Counted from the stretch's first letter, positions 8,590-15,276 are shown. The stretch: DNA of 19,172 bases from an uncultured Clostridia bacterium (GCA_904501865.1 CAJGCF010000028.1:1-19172), one strand, 5' to 3'. A program made the numbers and translations. The notes: generated by a model not told the origin, from the sequence alone.

Positions 8590-8615
8590 CGCCGAGGGGA
8601 CGACGCCCCTCGGCG
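8590..8615 (-). terminator. Intra-operon GC-rich hairpin between binding protein and ATPase genes
   Basis: CGCCGAGGGG (8590-8599) and its exact complement (8606-8615) form a 10-pair stem with a 6-base loop. On the minus strand the nearest T-run (CTTTTT) comes about 6 bases after the stem, so termination would be partial. Hairpins at this place in ABC operons often protect the upstream message from 3' decay, and would let the binding lipoprotein be made in excess over the membrane parts. Confidence 0.6.
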
Positions 8616-8632
8616 ACCAAAAACTATCAGGA

Positions 8633-9868
8633 TTAGTCTCCGTAGTCCTCGTTAAGAAGTGTGATTCCGTCAATTCTTACGTCAAAGTAAGGAGCGGAAC
8701 GGTACTCGGACTCGTGGAAATAGCCGTCCTTAACGACCTCGGTATCGGGTGTGAAAGCAGCATCGGTATCAACGTCAGCCTTGTAAGTGGTGAGGGCAGA
8801 TCCGTTCTTTACGGTAATGAATCCCTCTGTTGCAGTGTCGAATACGTTGAGCTTACCTGTCTTAAGTGCTTCCTTAACCTCAGCGATCTTATCTACTGTG
8901 CCTGCAGCTGCAACTGCGGTATTGATGTCGGTGAGAACAACAGAACCTGTCTCAATGGTTCCCGTCCAGTCAACAGCGATATCCTCACCCTCAAGGACCT
9001 GATTAACTATGTACTGAATGTAAGGAGACCAGTCTATACGGGAGGAAACTATGAATGTTTCGGGGCAGTCCTCAAGAGTGCTGCCGTTATAGGATACGTT
9101 AGGAATACCGTTCTCCTCACATGCTGTGGGAGCTCCCATGGAGTCTGCGTGCTGAGAAATAAGAACGCATCCGCCCTTGATAAGAGCGAGCGCGGTGGTC
9201 TTCTCCGCTGTCTCGTCATACCAAGAGCCTGTGAACTGTACGTCCATAGTAACACTGGGGCAAACAGACTTTGCGCCAAGGTAGAAGGAGGTGTATCCGG
9301 AAATAACCTCCGCGTATGTGAACGCACCTACGTAGCCCATCTTTGCCTCTGCGGCGGAGATGTCTCCTGCATTAATCATCTCGTTGAGCTTCATACCTGC
9401 AGCAACACCTGCGAGATATCTACCCTGGTAGATAGCCGCAAATGCGTTGTGGAAGTTTTCAAGACCTTCTGTGTGTGCCTTAGTTCCTGTTGCGTGACAG
9501 AACTCTACATCGGGAAATTCTCTTGCGGCCTTGATCATATAATCCTCATGACCAAAGGAATCCGCGAAGATGATGTTACAGCCCTCGTCAACGAGGTCGC
9601 AAGCAGCCTCGTAGCAAGCGTTGGACTCGGGAATATTCTTCTTGAAGATGACCTGTGCATCTGTAAGACCGAGGGCTTCCTTTGCAGCATTGATGCCGTT
9701 CATGAAGTTGAGGTCATAGGTGGAAAATTCGTCGTGAAGAAGAATTACACCAAGCTTGAAGTCTTCCTTGCTCGGAGCCTTCTTTTCGTCGTCGCAGGAT
9801 GCAAAAACGACACAAAGGGAGGCGATCATTGCGATTGCCAATGCGATGGAAAGGATCTTTTTGAACAT
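8633..9868 (-). CDS. nupN: BMP-family purine nucleoside-binding lipoprotein (NupN/PnrA-like)
   Basis: Substrate-binding lipoprotein of 411 residues anchored outside the membrane. Signal peptide residues 1-24 with lipobox VFAS before C25. The mature part begins with FKLGVILLHDEFSTYDLNFMNGINAAKEALG and continues as a Bmp (PF02608) fold, with SFGHEDYMIKAAREFPDVEFCHATGT and MGYVGAFTYAEVISGYTSFYLGAKSV. BMP proteins of this kind (PnrA, NupN) bind purine nucleosides, and the guanine-type riboswitch directly upstream supports that substrate. An extended C-terminus (about residues 350-411, DGYFHESEYRSAPYFDVRIDGI) follows the fold. GGAGG lies 8 bases before the ATG. Confidence 0.92.
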   Translation of the reverse strand: MFKKILSIALAIAMIASLCVVFASCDDEKKAPSKEDFKLGVILLHDEFSTYDLNFMNGINAAKEALGLTDAQVIFKKNIPESNACYEAACDLVDEGCNIIFADSFGHEDYMIKAAREFPDVEFCHATGTKAHTEGLENFHNAFAAIYQGRYLAGVAAGMKLNEMINAGDISAAEAKMGYVGAFTYAEVISGYTSFYLGAKSVCPSVTMDVQFTGSWYDETAEKTTALALIKGGCVLISQHADSMGAPTACEENGIPNVSYNGSTLEDCPETFIVSSRIDWSPYIQYIVNQVLEGEDIAVDWTGTIETGSVVLTDINTAVAAAGTVDKIAEVKEALKTGKLNVFDTATEGFITVKNGSALTTYKADVDTDAAFTPDTEVVKDGYFHESEYRSAPYFDVRIDGITLLNEDYGD

Positions 9869-9897
9869 GTCAGTGTTCCTCCGTTAATTTAGTAATA

Positions 9898-9927
9898 TTT
9901 TACAAGGAGCAAAGCTCCTTTTGTAAA
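9898..9927 (-). promoter_or_regulatory. Second hairpin just upstream of the binding-protein start
   Basis: On the minus strand an arm at 9927-9914 pairs with 9910-9898 around a short TTT loop (core GGAGC/GCTCC extended by AA/TT, then a 2-base bulge, then five more pairs). It begins inside the T-rich tail of the riboswitch terminator and ends about 17 bases before the GGAGG of nupN. It would form in the read-through transcript and may protect the mRNA end or affect translation. Confidence 0.45.
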
Positions 9928-9956
9928 CAAAATAGCGATACCGAACCCGATACCGC
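9921..9956 (-). terminator. Riboswitch expression-platform terminator
   Basis: On the minus strand GCGGTATCG (9956-9948) pairs with CGGTATCGC (9943-9935) around GGTT, giving 9 pairs including two G-T wobbles, followed by TATTTTGTTT. This is an intrinsic terminator lying between the purine aptamer and the nupN start. The 3' arm contains TCGGTA, complementary to TACCGA in the 5' strand of aptamer helix P1, so formation of the aptamer and an alternative pairing could be exclusive. Confidence 0.7.
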
Positions 9957-9982
9957 CAGCTTGCGCATAAACGCACAAAACA

Positions 9983-10058
9983 ACCAATAGTCGAACATAC
10001 GGCAGCTCGGTAGAAACGTTCAAGCCTGATCAAAAGATCTCTTTGAACCTATATCGGT
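9983..10058 (-). promoter_or_regulatory. Purine (guanine-type) riboswitch aptamer upstream of the nucleoside transporter
   Basis: Reading the minus strand: P1 ACCGA (10058-10054) pairs with TTGGT (9987-9983); J1/2 starts TATA; P2 GTTCAA (10048-10043) pairs with TTGAAC (10023-10018); J2/3 is GTTTCTACC (10017-10009), identical to the conserved purine riboswitch core; P3 CGAGC (10009-10005) pairs with GTTCG (9996-9992); L3 contains CCGTAT; J3/1 is GACTAT (9992-9987), with C at 9990, the specificity position equivalent to C74, predicting guanine/hypoxanthine rather than adenine. L2 is unusual: a GATC-TTTT-GATC hairpin (10039-10028) sits between GA and AGG, keeping the GG expected to pair with CC in L3. 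The aptamer starts 22 bases after the xpt stop and is followed by a terminator, so ligand should switch off nupNOPQ. Confidence 0.85.
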
Positions 10059-10079
10059 AAAAAATATTGTATTTATATA

Positions 10080-10655
10080 TCAGCAGAATTCTATTCCGCC
10101 CTCAACACTCATTGACGCTATTTTTGCCAACGACTCTATTCTGAGACCAAGCTCTTTGCGAAGCTTGTCCCCTCCGCTCTGATATGCCTTTTCTATAATG
10201 ATTCCCGCTCCAACGGCACAGGCTCCCGCTTGGTCAACCACTTCCTTAAGTGCCCTCAAGGCGTTTCCCTTAGCAAGGAAATCGTCAATTATAAGCACTC
10301 TGTCGTTGCTGTCAAGATGTTCCTTTGAAACTATTATGTCATAGGTCTTTCCGTGCGTGTAAGACTCCACCTTTGAGGTATACACGTCGGGACTTACGTT
10401 GCTGGATTTGGATTTTTTCGCAAACACCACAGGAACGTCAAAATGCATAGCCACAAGACAGGCGATCCCTATTCCCGATGCCTCGATGGTGAGGATCTTA
10501 TTCACTCCGCAATCCTTATAAAGCCTATAAAACTCGCGACCAAGCTCACTTATAAAACCCACGTCTATTTTGTGGTTGACGAAGCTATCTACCTTGAGCA
10601 CGTCGCCTTCATATATTTTTCCATCCCGAAGGATCCTATCCTCAAGAAGCTTCAC
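10080..10655 (-). CDS. xpt: Xanthine phosphoribosyltransferase
   Basis: Purine salvage enzyme of 191 residues that joins xanthine to PRPP to give XMP. The PRPP-binding motif VLIIDDFLAKGNA is at 120-132; the N-terminus MKLLEDRILRDGKI and the segment ILTIEASGIGIA are typical of Xpt. Length matches the family (about 190). The start is GTG at 10655 with GAGGTG just upstream. Its own promoter lies 48 bases upstream with a leader too short for a riboswitch; the riboswitch is instead placed after this gene. Together with the nucleoside importer downstream this forms a purine uptake and salvage unit. Confidence 0.93.
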   Translation of the reverse strand: MKLLEDRILRDGKIYEGDVLKVDSFVNHKIDVGFISELGREFYRLYKDCGVNKILTIEASGIGIACLVAMHFDVPVVFAKKSKSSNVSPDVYTSKVESYTHGKTYDIIVSKEHLDSNDRVLIIDDFLAKGNALRALKEVVDQAGACAVGAGIIIEKAYQSGGDKLRKELGLRIESLAKIASMSVEGGIEFC

Positions 10656-10702
10656 CTTAACACCTCGTAACTATAACGTAATAAAAATACATCTACATCT
10701 TA

Positions 10703-10731
10703 ATTATACATCATATTTTTATCTTTTTCAA
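10703..10731 (-). promoter_or_regulatory. Sigma-A promoter for xpt
   Basis: Minus strand TTGAAA (10731-10726), 17-base spacer, TATAAT (10708-10703). Transcription should begin near 10696, about 40 bases before the GTG start. Confidence 0.8.
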
Positions 10732-10878
10732 TACGTTAAAAAATACAATTTGACGCTGTCGCCTCGACATTTTTTGTTAAATATACACAAAATCGTCACA
10801 TTGTCGACAAACACCTTCACAAAGCACTCCACCTCCCTTTATCACACCTTGAAACCGAGACAAATATTGTTTTTACAA

Positions 10879-10899
10879 CAAGAGGGAAAGAACCTCTTG
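10879..10899. promoter_or_regulatory. Inverted repeat over the acp -35 box, candidate operator
   Basis: CAAGAGG (10879-10885) and CCTCTTG (10893-10899) are exact complements separated by 7 bases. The right arm overlaps TTGACA at 10897. The position suits a repressor site. It does not resemble the FapR site known for fatty-acid genes in Bacillus. The remaining gap 10656-10896 is AT-rich and shows nothing else apart from the xpt promoter. Confidence 0.4.
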
Positions 10900-10925
10900 A
10901 CAATGCAAGAAAAAAGTGGTATAAT
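10897..10925 (+). promoter_or_regulatory. Perfect-consensus sigma-A promoter for acp
   Basis: TTGACA (10897-10902), 17-base spacer, TATAAT (10920-10925). Start expected near 10932, about 48 bases before the ATG. A fully consensus promoter fits the very high expression normal for acyl carrier protein. Confidence 0.9.
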
Positions 10926-10979
10926 CTACCCGTACAGGCAGATGTCACGTCTGCAAGATTTACAAATCAGGAGAGCGTT

Positions 10980-11198
10980 ATGGAACAGAAAATAATTGAG
11001 ATCATAGCAGAATATCAGGACAGAAACGTATCCGAGTACAACGCGGATCAGACCTTCGTTGAAATGGGACTTGACTCCCTTGATCTTGCAGAGCTTATTC
11101 TTCAGCTCGAGGATTCAATGGGTATCACGGTTGACATTTCTCCCAAGTACAACACCCCCGCAAAGCTCGCAAAGCTTATTGAAGCTTCGCAGAAATAA
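10980..11198 (+). CDS. acpP: Acyl carrier protein
   Basis: Small acidic protein of 72 residues with the phosphopantetheine site S33 in GLDSLDLAEL, followed by the helix III region QLEDSMGITVDIS. It carries growing acyl chains as thioesters in fatty acid or related synthesis. CAGGAGAG precedes the ATG at 10980. It stands alone between its own promoter and a palindromic terminator, away from fab genes, so it could be the housekeeping ACP or a dedicated second copy; sequence alone does not separate these. Confidence 0.9.
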   Translation: MEQKIIEIIAEYQDRNVSEYNADQTFVEMGLDSLDLAELILQLEDSMGITVDISPKYNTPAKLAKLIEASQK

Positions 11199-11207
11199 TT
11201 ATACTGA

Positions 11208-11247
11208 AAATGAACAGCCTTCGGTGATCACCGAAGGCTGTTCATTT
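11208..11247. terminator. Bidirectional terminator, 40-base perfect palindrome
   Basis: Two 20-base arms (11208-11227 and 11228-11247) are exact complements. T-rich sequence follows on the plus strand (CATTTATTTG), and AAAAT/ATTTT on the minus side. It ends acp and, from the other side, the convergent 292-residue gene, whose stop codon overlaps the outer arm. Confidence 0.85.
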
Positions 11248-12124
11248 ATTTGTATATTTCCCCGTCACGTATGTAAAAAACAATCTTTTCTCCAAGCTCA
11301 TACCCGCGGGCAGTATATGATATAGGTGTCACCACCAAGCAAAATCTTCCCTCCGGGGATAAGGGCAATTCTTTCTCAAAAAAAAACAGCTCCGTACCCT
11401 TTTCAATAAAGACTAAAGAAGATATCGTATAAGCCTGCGTCGTTTTGTTCAATACATTAACTATAAACAGCTTGAATCCAAGCGCAACACCGTCAAAACC
11501 CCGCGCCTGCGCGGATATAACAAACTCTCCTGTCCCGCCTGTGCTCTCTTTCAAAAACAGTTCACAGTTACCAAAGAAAAATTCTGTTTTTTTCTCGTCG
11601 ATCACACGGACCTCACATTTCGCCTCTGCCACTTCTATATCAAGAGGCAGAAGTTCTCCGTTCTCTGCCCAGACATAGCCTTTAACGCCTTGCAACACAG
11701 TGAAGAAAAAAAAACCGCTCGATCCTTCTTTTCTTTGAAAAAAAAGGCTTACAAGGTCTAGGGACGAGGAGTTTTGTGTGCCGTCTAACAACAAAGTCAC
11801 CCCTATAGGTGAGTCTTGCCAGGCAAGATTTAGATCCAAGCCCTCGCCAACGTCGCATTGTGAGAAATCAAAGGCTTCACCGTCGTATACAAGCGTCAGC
11901 AACAGCCCGCAAATCTCCCAATCCCCCGATTTTTTCAGATTTATTTTTACAATGTCTCCCTCGCCTACGAGCTCGTAATCCAAAAAGAGTGTTTTTCCCA
12001 CTTCCTCTTTATTGCCAACAGACGATGCCCCCACACGCGACATCATCAACAGAGCCGACACCAATATTGCCGCCAACCGTAAAATCACAGGCCGTTTTTT
12101 GCGAAAGATCATTTTTAAAAGCAT
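11246..12124 (-). CDS. Secreted protein with cohesin-like beta domain, function unknown
   Basis: Exported protein of 292 residues. The N-terminus has basic residues then a hydrophobic core (KKRPVILRLAAILVSALLMM), a signal peptide or anchor. Residues about 46-155 look like a cohesin/adhesin-type beta sandwich: GDIVKINLKKSGDWEICGLLLTLVYDGEAFDFSQCDVGEGL, then SLDLVSLFFQRK. Residues 165-290 are a second beta-rich part with no family I recognise. No dockerin, sortase motif or catalytic motif is visible. Three long T-runs in the coding strand (11378-11386, 11706-11714, 11738-11745) encode Phe clusters. GGTGG/GGAG precedes the ATG at close spacing; an ATG four codons later (12112) is an alternative. 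Assignment to the cohesin superfamily is tentative. Confidence 0.65.
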   Translation of the reverse strand: MLLKMIFRKKRPVILRLAAILVSALLMMSRVGASSVGNKEEVGKTLFLDYELVGEGDIVKINLKKSGDWEICGLLLTLVYDGEAFDFSQCDVGEGLDLNLAWQDSPIGVTLLLDGTQNSSSLDLVSLFFQRKEGSSGFFFFTVLQGVKGYVWAENGELLPLDIEVAEAKCEVRVIDEKKTEFFFGNCELFLKESTGGTGEFVISAQARGFDGVALGFKLFIVNVLNKTTQAYTISSLVFIEKGTELFFFEKELPLSPEGRFCLVVTPISYTARGYELGEKIVFYIRDGEIYK

Positions 12125-12292
12125 TCTCCACCGTATTAGTAAATATTATTTTCAAAAAAACCCGAATATTACAGAATATACCGAGCAAAAATGAGGTTTG
12201 TTACAAAAAAATCGGGCACAATATTTATGCGAAGCAAAACGGCTTGTGAGCTGATAAGCAAGTCGTCAAATTTCGCAAAATCTTGCAAAAAC

Positions 12293-12308
12293 TGCCGCAT
12301 ATGCGGCA
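12293..12308. repeat. 16-base perfect palindrome before the small lipoprotein gene
   Basis: TGCCGCATATGCGGCA is fully self-complementary and ends 2 bases before GGAG, the ribosome binding site of the lipoprotein gene. It could be an operator or, in RNA, a small hairpin near the ribosome site. The rest of the divergent gap 12125-12292 is AT-rich, with a weak hairpin GGCTTG/CAAGTC (12241-12264) and no convincing promoter. Confidence 0.4.
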
Positions 12309-12320
12309 TTGGAGTTTGTT

Positions 12321-12629
12321 ATGATAAAAAAGAATATTATGGCGACTGCTCTTATTCTTACAATGTGTGCAAGTGCGGCATTCTTATCTTCTTGTACGGC
12401 AAACAGAGGCGATATGGACAATAACGCCGACGGCTCCTCGGCAACAGAGGATGCTACAGGCGCAGAGGCAACTAATACGCCCGGTGACATCATCGACGAG
12501 GTAGAATCCGACTTGACCGGAAACTCCGACAATGGGGATAAAAACGGTCAAATGATGCCCGGAACAAGAATGGGAGACGGAACGTACTCTCGCGGCAACC
12601 ACAGAATAGTTGAACCGAGAGGCAAATAA
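12321..12629 (+). CDS. Small acidic lipoprotein, function unknown
   Basis: Lipoprotein of 102 residues. MIKKN is followed by a hydrophobic stretch and lipobox FLSS before C25. The mature part is low-complexity and rich in D, N, G, T and E, ending GDGTYSRGNHRIVEPRGK. The ATG at 12321 has GGAG at 6-base spacing; an upstream ATG at 12309 has no ribosome site. Short Asn/Asp/Thr-rich lipoproteins of this type are common in Clostridia and have no assigned role. After the stop, another frame stays open to 12709 with a protein-like composition, so the C-terminus may have been cut by a frameshift. Confidence 0.75.
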   Translation: MIKKNIMATALILTMCASAAFLSSCTANRGDMDNNADGSSATEDATGAEATNTPGDIIDEVESDLTGNSDNGDKNGQMMPGTRMGDGTYSRGNHRIVEPRGK

Positions 12630-12739
12630 TAAGTAAAAACGCAGACGGGGCCGATGTTTTTGGATTGAACGGAACTTCCCTTGATGATTCACTGCCTGAT
12701 GACTAAGATCTCAGGAATTCAACTTCACGGCCCGAGCGC

Positions 12740-12783
12740 AAAAAAGCACATACGCAGGCAATAGCCTGCGTATGTGCTTTTTT
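12740..12783. terminator. Bidirectional intrinsic terminator
   Basis: A 20-pair stem (12740-12759 with 12764-12783) closes on an AATA loop, with A6 and T6 on the outer sides. It separates the convergent lipoprotein gene (+) and serA (-). Confidence 0.92.
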
Positions 12784-12789
12784 ATTGAA

Positions 12790-13947
12790 TCAAAGAACTC
12801 TTACTCTCATAACGCCGTCCATAGCCTTGAGCTTTGCTATGGAAGCCTCGTCGGGAGTACCTGTCACGTCAAGCAGAGTGAAGGCAACGTCTCCTCTCGA
12901 CTTATTGGTCATATTCTCTATGTTGATTCCCTGCTCCGAGCAGAGCGTGGTAAAGCCTGCAAGCATAGCGGGAATGTTCTTGTGGAGTATGCAAAGTCTG
13001 CAATCTCCGCTGCGAGGCATGGATATCGCGGGGAAATTCACGCTGTTGCGTATGTTTCCGTTAGACATATAGTCAGCCAGTTGAAGTGCCGCCATAACCG
13101 CACAGTTGTCCTCGGACTCCTCGGTGGACGCGCCAAGGTGAGGTATCGCCACTACGCCGGGAACGCCAAGAATATCCTCGGTGGGAAAATCGGTAACGTA
13201 TGCCGCAACCTTGCCGCTCTCAAGGGCTTCCTTGATATCCGCGGCAACCACGAGATCGGCTCTCGAGAAATTAAGTATGCGTACGCCGTCCTTCATCTTC
13301 GCGATTGTTTCTTTATTTATCATTCCCTTGGTCTGTGGAGTGGACGGAACGTGGAGAGTCAGATAATCCGCACTCTCATAAAGGTCCTCGTACTTAGCAC
13401 CCTTTTGAACGTGATGATTGAGATTCCAAGCGCCCTCGACCGAAAGGTAAGGATCACAACCCACTACGTCCATGCCAAGATGCACGGCGGTGTTTGCTAC
13501 CATTCCACCTATAGCGCCAAGTCCTATAACTCCGAGAGTTTTGCCTCTCACCTCAACGCCAGCAAACTTGGATTTTCCCTTCTCGACCTGCTTTGCGACG
13601 TCCTCGGTGAGTGTCTTTGCCCACTCCACTCCGCCAACTACGTTACGGGACGCGAGCATAAGTCCGCATATAACCAGCTCCTTGACCGCGTTTGCGTTCG
13701 CTCCGGGTGTGTTGAATACCACTATTCCCGCCTCGGTGCATCTGTCTATCGGGATATTATTTACTCCCGCGCCCGCTCTTGCGATAGCGCGAAGCTCGGG
13801 GTTAAATTCCATATCAAGCATATTTGCCGAGCGGACCATTATTCCGTAAGGATTCTCAACGTCCTCTCCGACGTTGAAAAGCTCTCTGTCGAGCTTGTCG
13901 GTTCCAACCTTTGCAATTTTATTTAAAAGCTTTATATTTTTAATCAT
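12790..13947 (-). CDS. serA: D-3-phosphoglycerate dehydrogenase with ACT domain
   Basis: Oxidises 3-phosphoglycerate to 3-phosphohydroxypyruvate with NAD, the first step of serine synthesis. 385 residues: substrate-binding halves around a Rossmann domain with GLGAIG at 142-147, catalytic R229 (NFSRADLV), E257 (DFPTED) and H270 (PHLGAST). An ACT domain covers about 315-385 and usually gives serine feedback. This is the shorter form without the extra intervening domain seen in long bacterial SerA. GAGAGGAA precedes the ATG at 13947. It follows serC by 28 bases in the same operon. Confidence 0.93.
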   Translation of the reverse strand: MIKNIKLLNKIAKVGTDKLDRELFNVGEDVENPYGIMVRSANMLDMEFNPELRAIARAGAGVNNIPIDRCTEAGIVVFNTPGANANAVKELVICGLMLASRNVVGGVEWAKTLTEDVAKQVEKGKSKFAGVEVRGKTLGVIGLGAIGGMVANTAVHLGMDVVGCDPYLSVEGAWNLNHHVQKGAKYEDLYESADYLTLHVPSTPQTKGMINKETIAKMKDGVRILNFSRADLVVAADIKEALESGKVAAYVTDFPTEDILGVPGVVAIPHLGASTEESEDNCAVMAALQLADYMSNGNIRNSVNFPAISMPRSGDCRLCILHKNIPAMLAGFTTLCSEQGINIENMTNKSRGDVAFTLLDVTGTPDEASIAKLKAMDGVMRVRVL

Positions 13948-13975
13948 AGCAGTGTTCCTCTCTTAAAGAGTTTTG

Positions 13976-15073
13976 TTACGCCTTGGGATTTTCTGAGGCA
14001 AATTTCTTCATAAACGCGACGAGTGCTTCTACACCCTCGTAAGGCATAGCGTTATATATAGATGCTCTCATTCCACCGACCGAGCGGTGTCCCTTAAGAT
14101 TCTTAAGTCCTGCCTCGCCCGCCTGCTTTGCGAACTTCTTGTCAAGCTCGGCGTCGCCCGTAACGAAGGTGACGTTCATCATAGAACGGGAATCAGCCTT
14201 TACGGGAGCTATGTAATAATCCTGGGAATCAAGGTAATCGTAAAGAAGCTTTGCCTTTGCCTCGTTGAGCTGCTTCATCTTATCAAGACCGCCGAGCTCC
14301 TTTATCCACTGATAGACCAATCCCGCCATATATATAGCATAGCAAGGGGGCGTGTTATACATAGAATCGTTGTCCGCCATTGTCTTCCAGTCAAGCATTG
14401 TAGGAATGTTCTCGTCCGCAAGACCGAGAAGATCCTCGCGCACGATGACCAAGGTAAGTCCCGCGGGAGCCATATTCTTTTGCGCTCCTGCGTAGATGAC
14501 TCCGAACTTTGTTACGTCGACGGGCTCGGAGATTATGCAGGAGGACATATCCGCCACGAGCGGAACGTCTCCCGTGTCGGGAATGTATCCGAATTTAGTG
14601 CCGTAAATGGTATTGTTGAAGCAGATGTGCAGATAGGATGCGTCCTGATCCACCATATCCTTTGTAATAGTGGGAACGTGATCGAAGTTGTCGTCCTTAG
14701 TGGTAGCTATGCACTTGGCGTTGATGCCCATCTTGACAGCTTCCTTGTAGGCCTTGCCAGAGAACTGTCCTGATACCGCATAGAGCGCCTTCTTTGAGGG
14801 CGCGCGGTTGATAAGGTTGAGCGCAACCGACGCAAACTGCGTTGACGCGCCTCCCTGTAAAAAGAGCACCTTGTAATTATCGGGTATATTCATAACATCG
14901 CGCAGATCTGCCTCTGCCTGTTTGATTATTGCCTCATAGTCAGGAGATCGGTGACTCATCTCCATTACTGACATTCCCGACGTACCGTAACTGACAAGCT
15001 CTCTCGACGCTTTTTCAAGTACAGATAAGGGAAGCATGGAAGGGCCTGCCGAAAAGTTGTAAACTCTGTTCAT
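13976..15073 (-). CDS. serC: Phosphoserine aminotransferase
   Basis: PLP enzyme of 365 residues that transfers an amino group from glutamate to 3-phosphohydroxypyruvate to give phosphoserine. The N-terminus MNRVYNFSAGPSMLP is diagnostic; GGASTQF near 74-80 and the PLP lysine K199 in YAGAQKNMAPAG are present, and the C-terminus has GHRSVGGMRASIYNA. The ATG at 15073 has GGAG 6 bases upstream and gives the family length. The frame stays open 54 codons further to a TTG at 15235, but that part is not SerC-like and lies in the leader RNA. First gene of serC-serA; no phosphoserine phosphatase gene follows, so serB must lie elsewhere. Confidence 0.95.
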   Translation of the reverse strand: MNRVYNFSAGPSMLPLSVLEKASRELVSYGTSGMSVMEMSHRSPDYEAIIKQAEADLRDVMNIPDNYKVLFLQGGASTQFASVALNLINRAPSKKALYAVSGQFSGKAYKEAVKMGINAKCIATTKDDNFDHVPTITKDMVDQDASYLHICFNNTIYGTKFGYIPDTGDVPLVADMSSCIISEPVDVTKFGVIYAGAQKNMAPAGLTLVIVREDLLGLADENIPTMLDWKTMADNDSMYNTPPCYAIYMAGLVYQWIKELGGLDKMKQLNEAKAKLLYDYLDSQDYYIAPVKADSRSMMNVTFVTGDAELDKKFAKQAGEAGLKNLKGHRSVGGMRASIYNAMPYEGVEALVAFMKKFASENPKA

Positions 15074-15270
15074 AATAATCTCCATTCCGCCGCTCACGTC
15101 GGCATAAATACAGTTGATGAATTTTGCCTCGTAGCAAAATTCGAGCGTGAAAAGATTTTGCCTATAAAAAACCTTGACACCAACCTTATGTTTGCCGCGC
15201 GCGGCTTGATTTATGATCTCCTGCCCGTTACTCAATCAAGAAAGATTGTCCGCAACGTAAAATAAGAGAT
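15074..15270 (-). promoter_or_regulatory. Long structured leader of serC-serA, candidate attenuator
   Basis: About 197 bases lie between the predicted start of transcription and the serC ATG. On the minus strand GGCAAAAT occurs twice (15162-15154 and 15135-15141 regions) flanking GAATTTTGC (15142-15134). The middle element can pair with the second copy across the 6-base loop at 15128-15133 (9 pairs) or with the first (7 pairs), so the hairpins exclude each other. CTTGATT/AATCAAG and a GCCGCGCGCGGC palindrome occur earlier in the leader. No T-box motif (AGGGTGGNACCGCG-like) or known riboswitch core was found. Confidence 0.45.
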
Positions 15271-15276
15271 ACTACT

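Noticed and set aside
8714..9892. Open frame of 392 codons on the plus strand opposite nupN
   Set aside because: It is antisense to a clear BMP-family gene, rich in Cys and Val with no recognisable domain, and reflects codon bias of the real gene.
10656..10702. Purine riboswitch directly upstream of xpt
   Set aside because: The leader from the predicted start is only about 40 bases, and no GTTTCTACC core occurs there.
12772..13926. Open frame of 384 codons on the plus strand opposite serA
   Set aside because: The minus strand encodes an unmistakable SerA; the plus-strand product has no family features, and its start lies in the terminator.
14087..14773. Open frame of 228 codons opposite serC
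   Set aside because: It is a shadow of serC with no ribosome site or domain.
15074..15235. N-terminal extension of SerC to a TTG at 15235
   Set aside because: SerC begins at MNRVYNFSAGP with a good ribosome site at 15073; the extension is not SerC-like and matches the structured leader. A separate leader peptide is not excluded but has no support.
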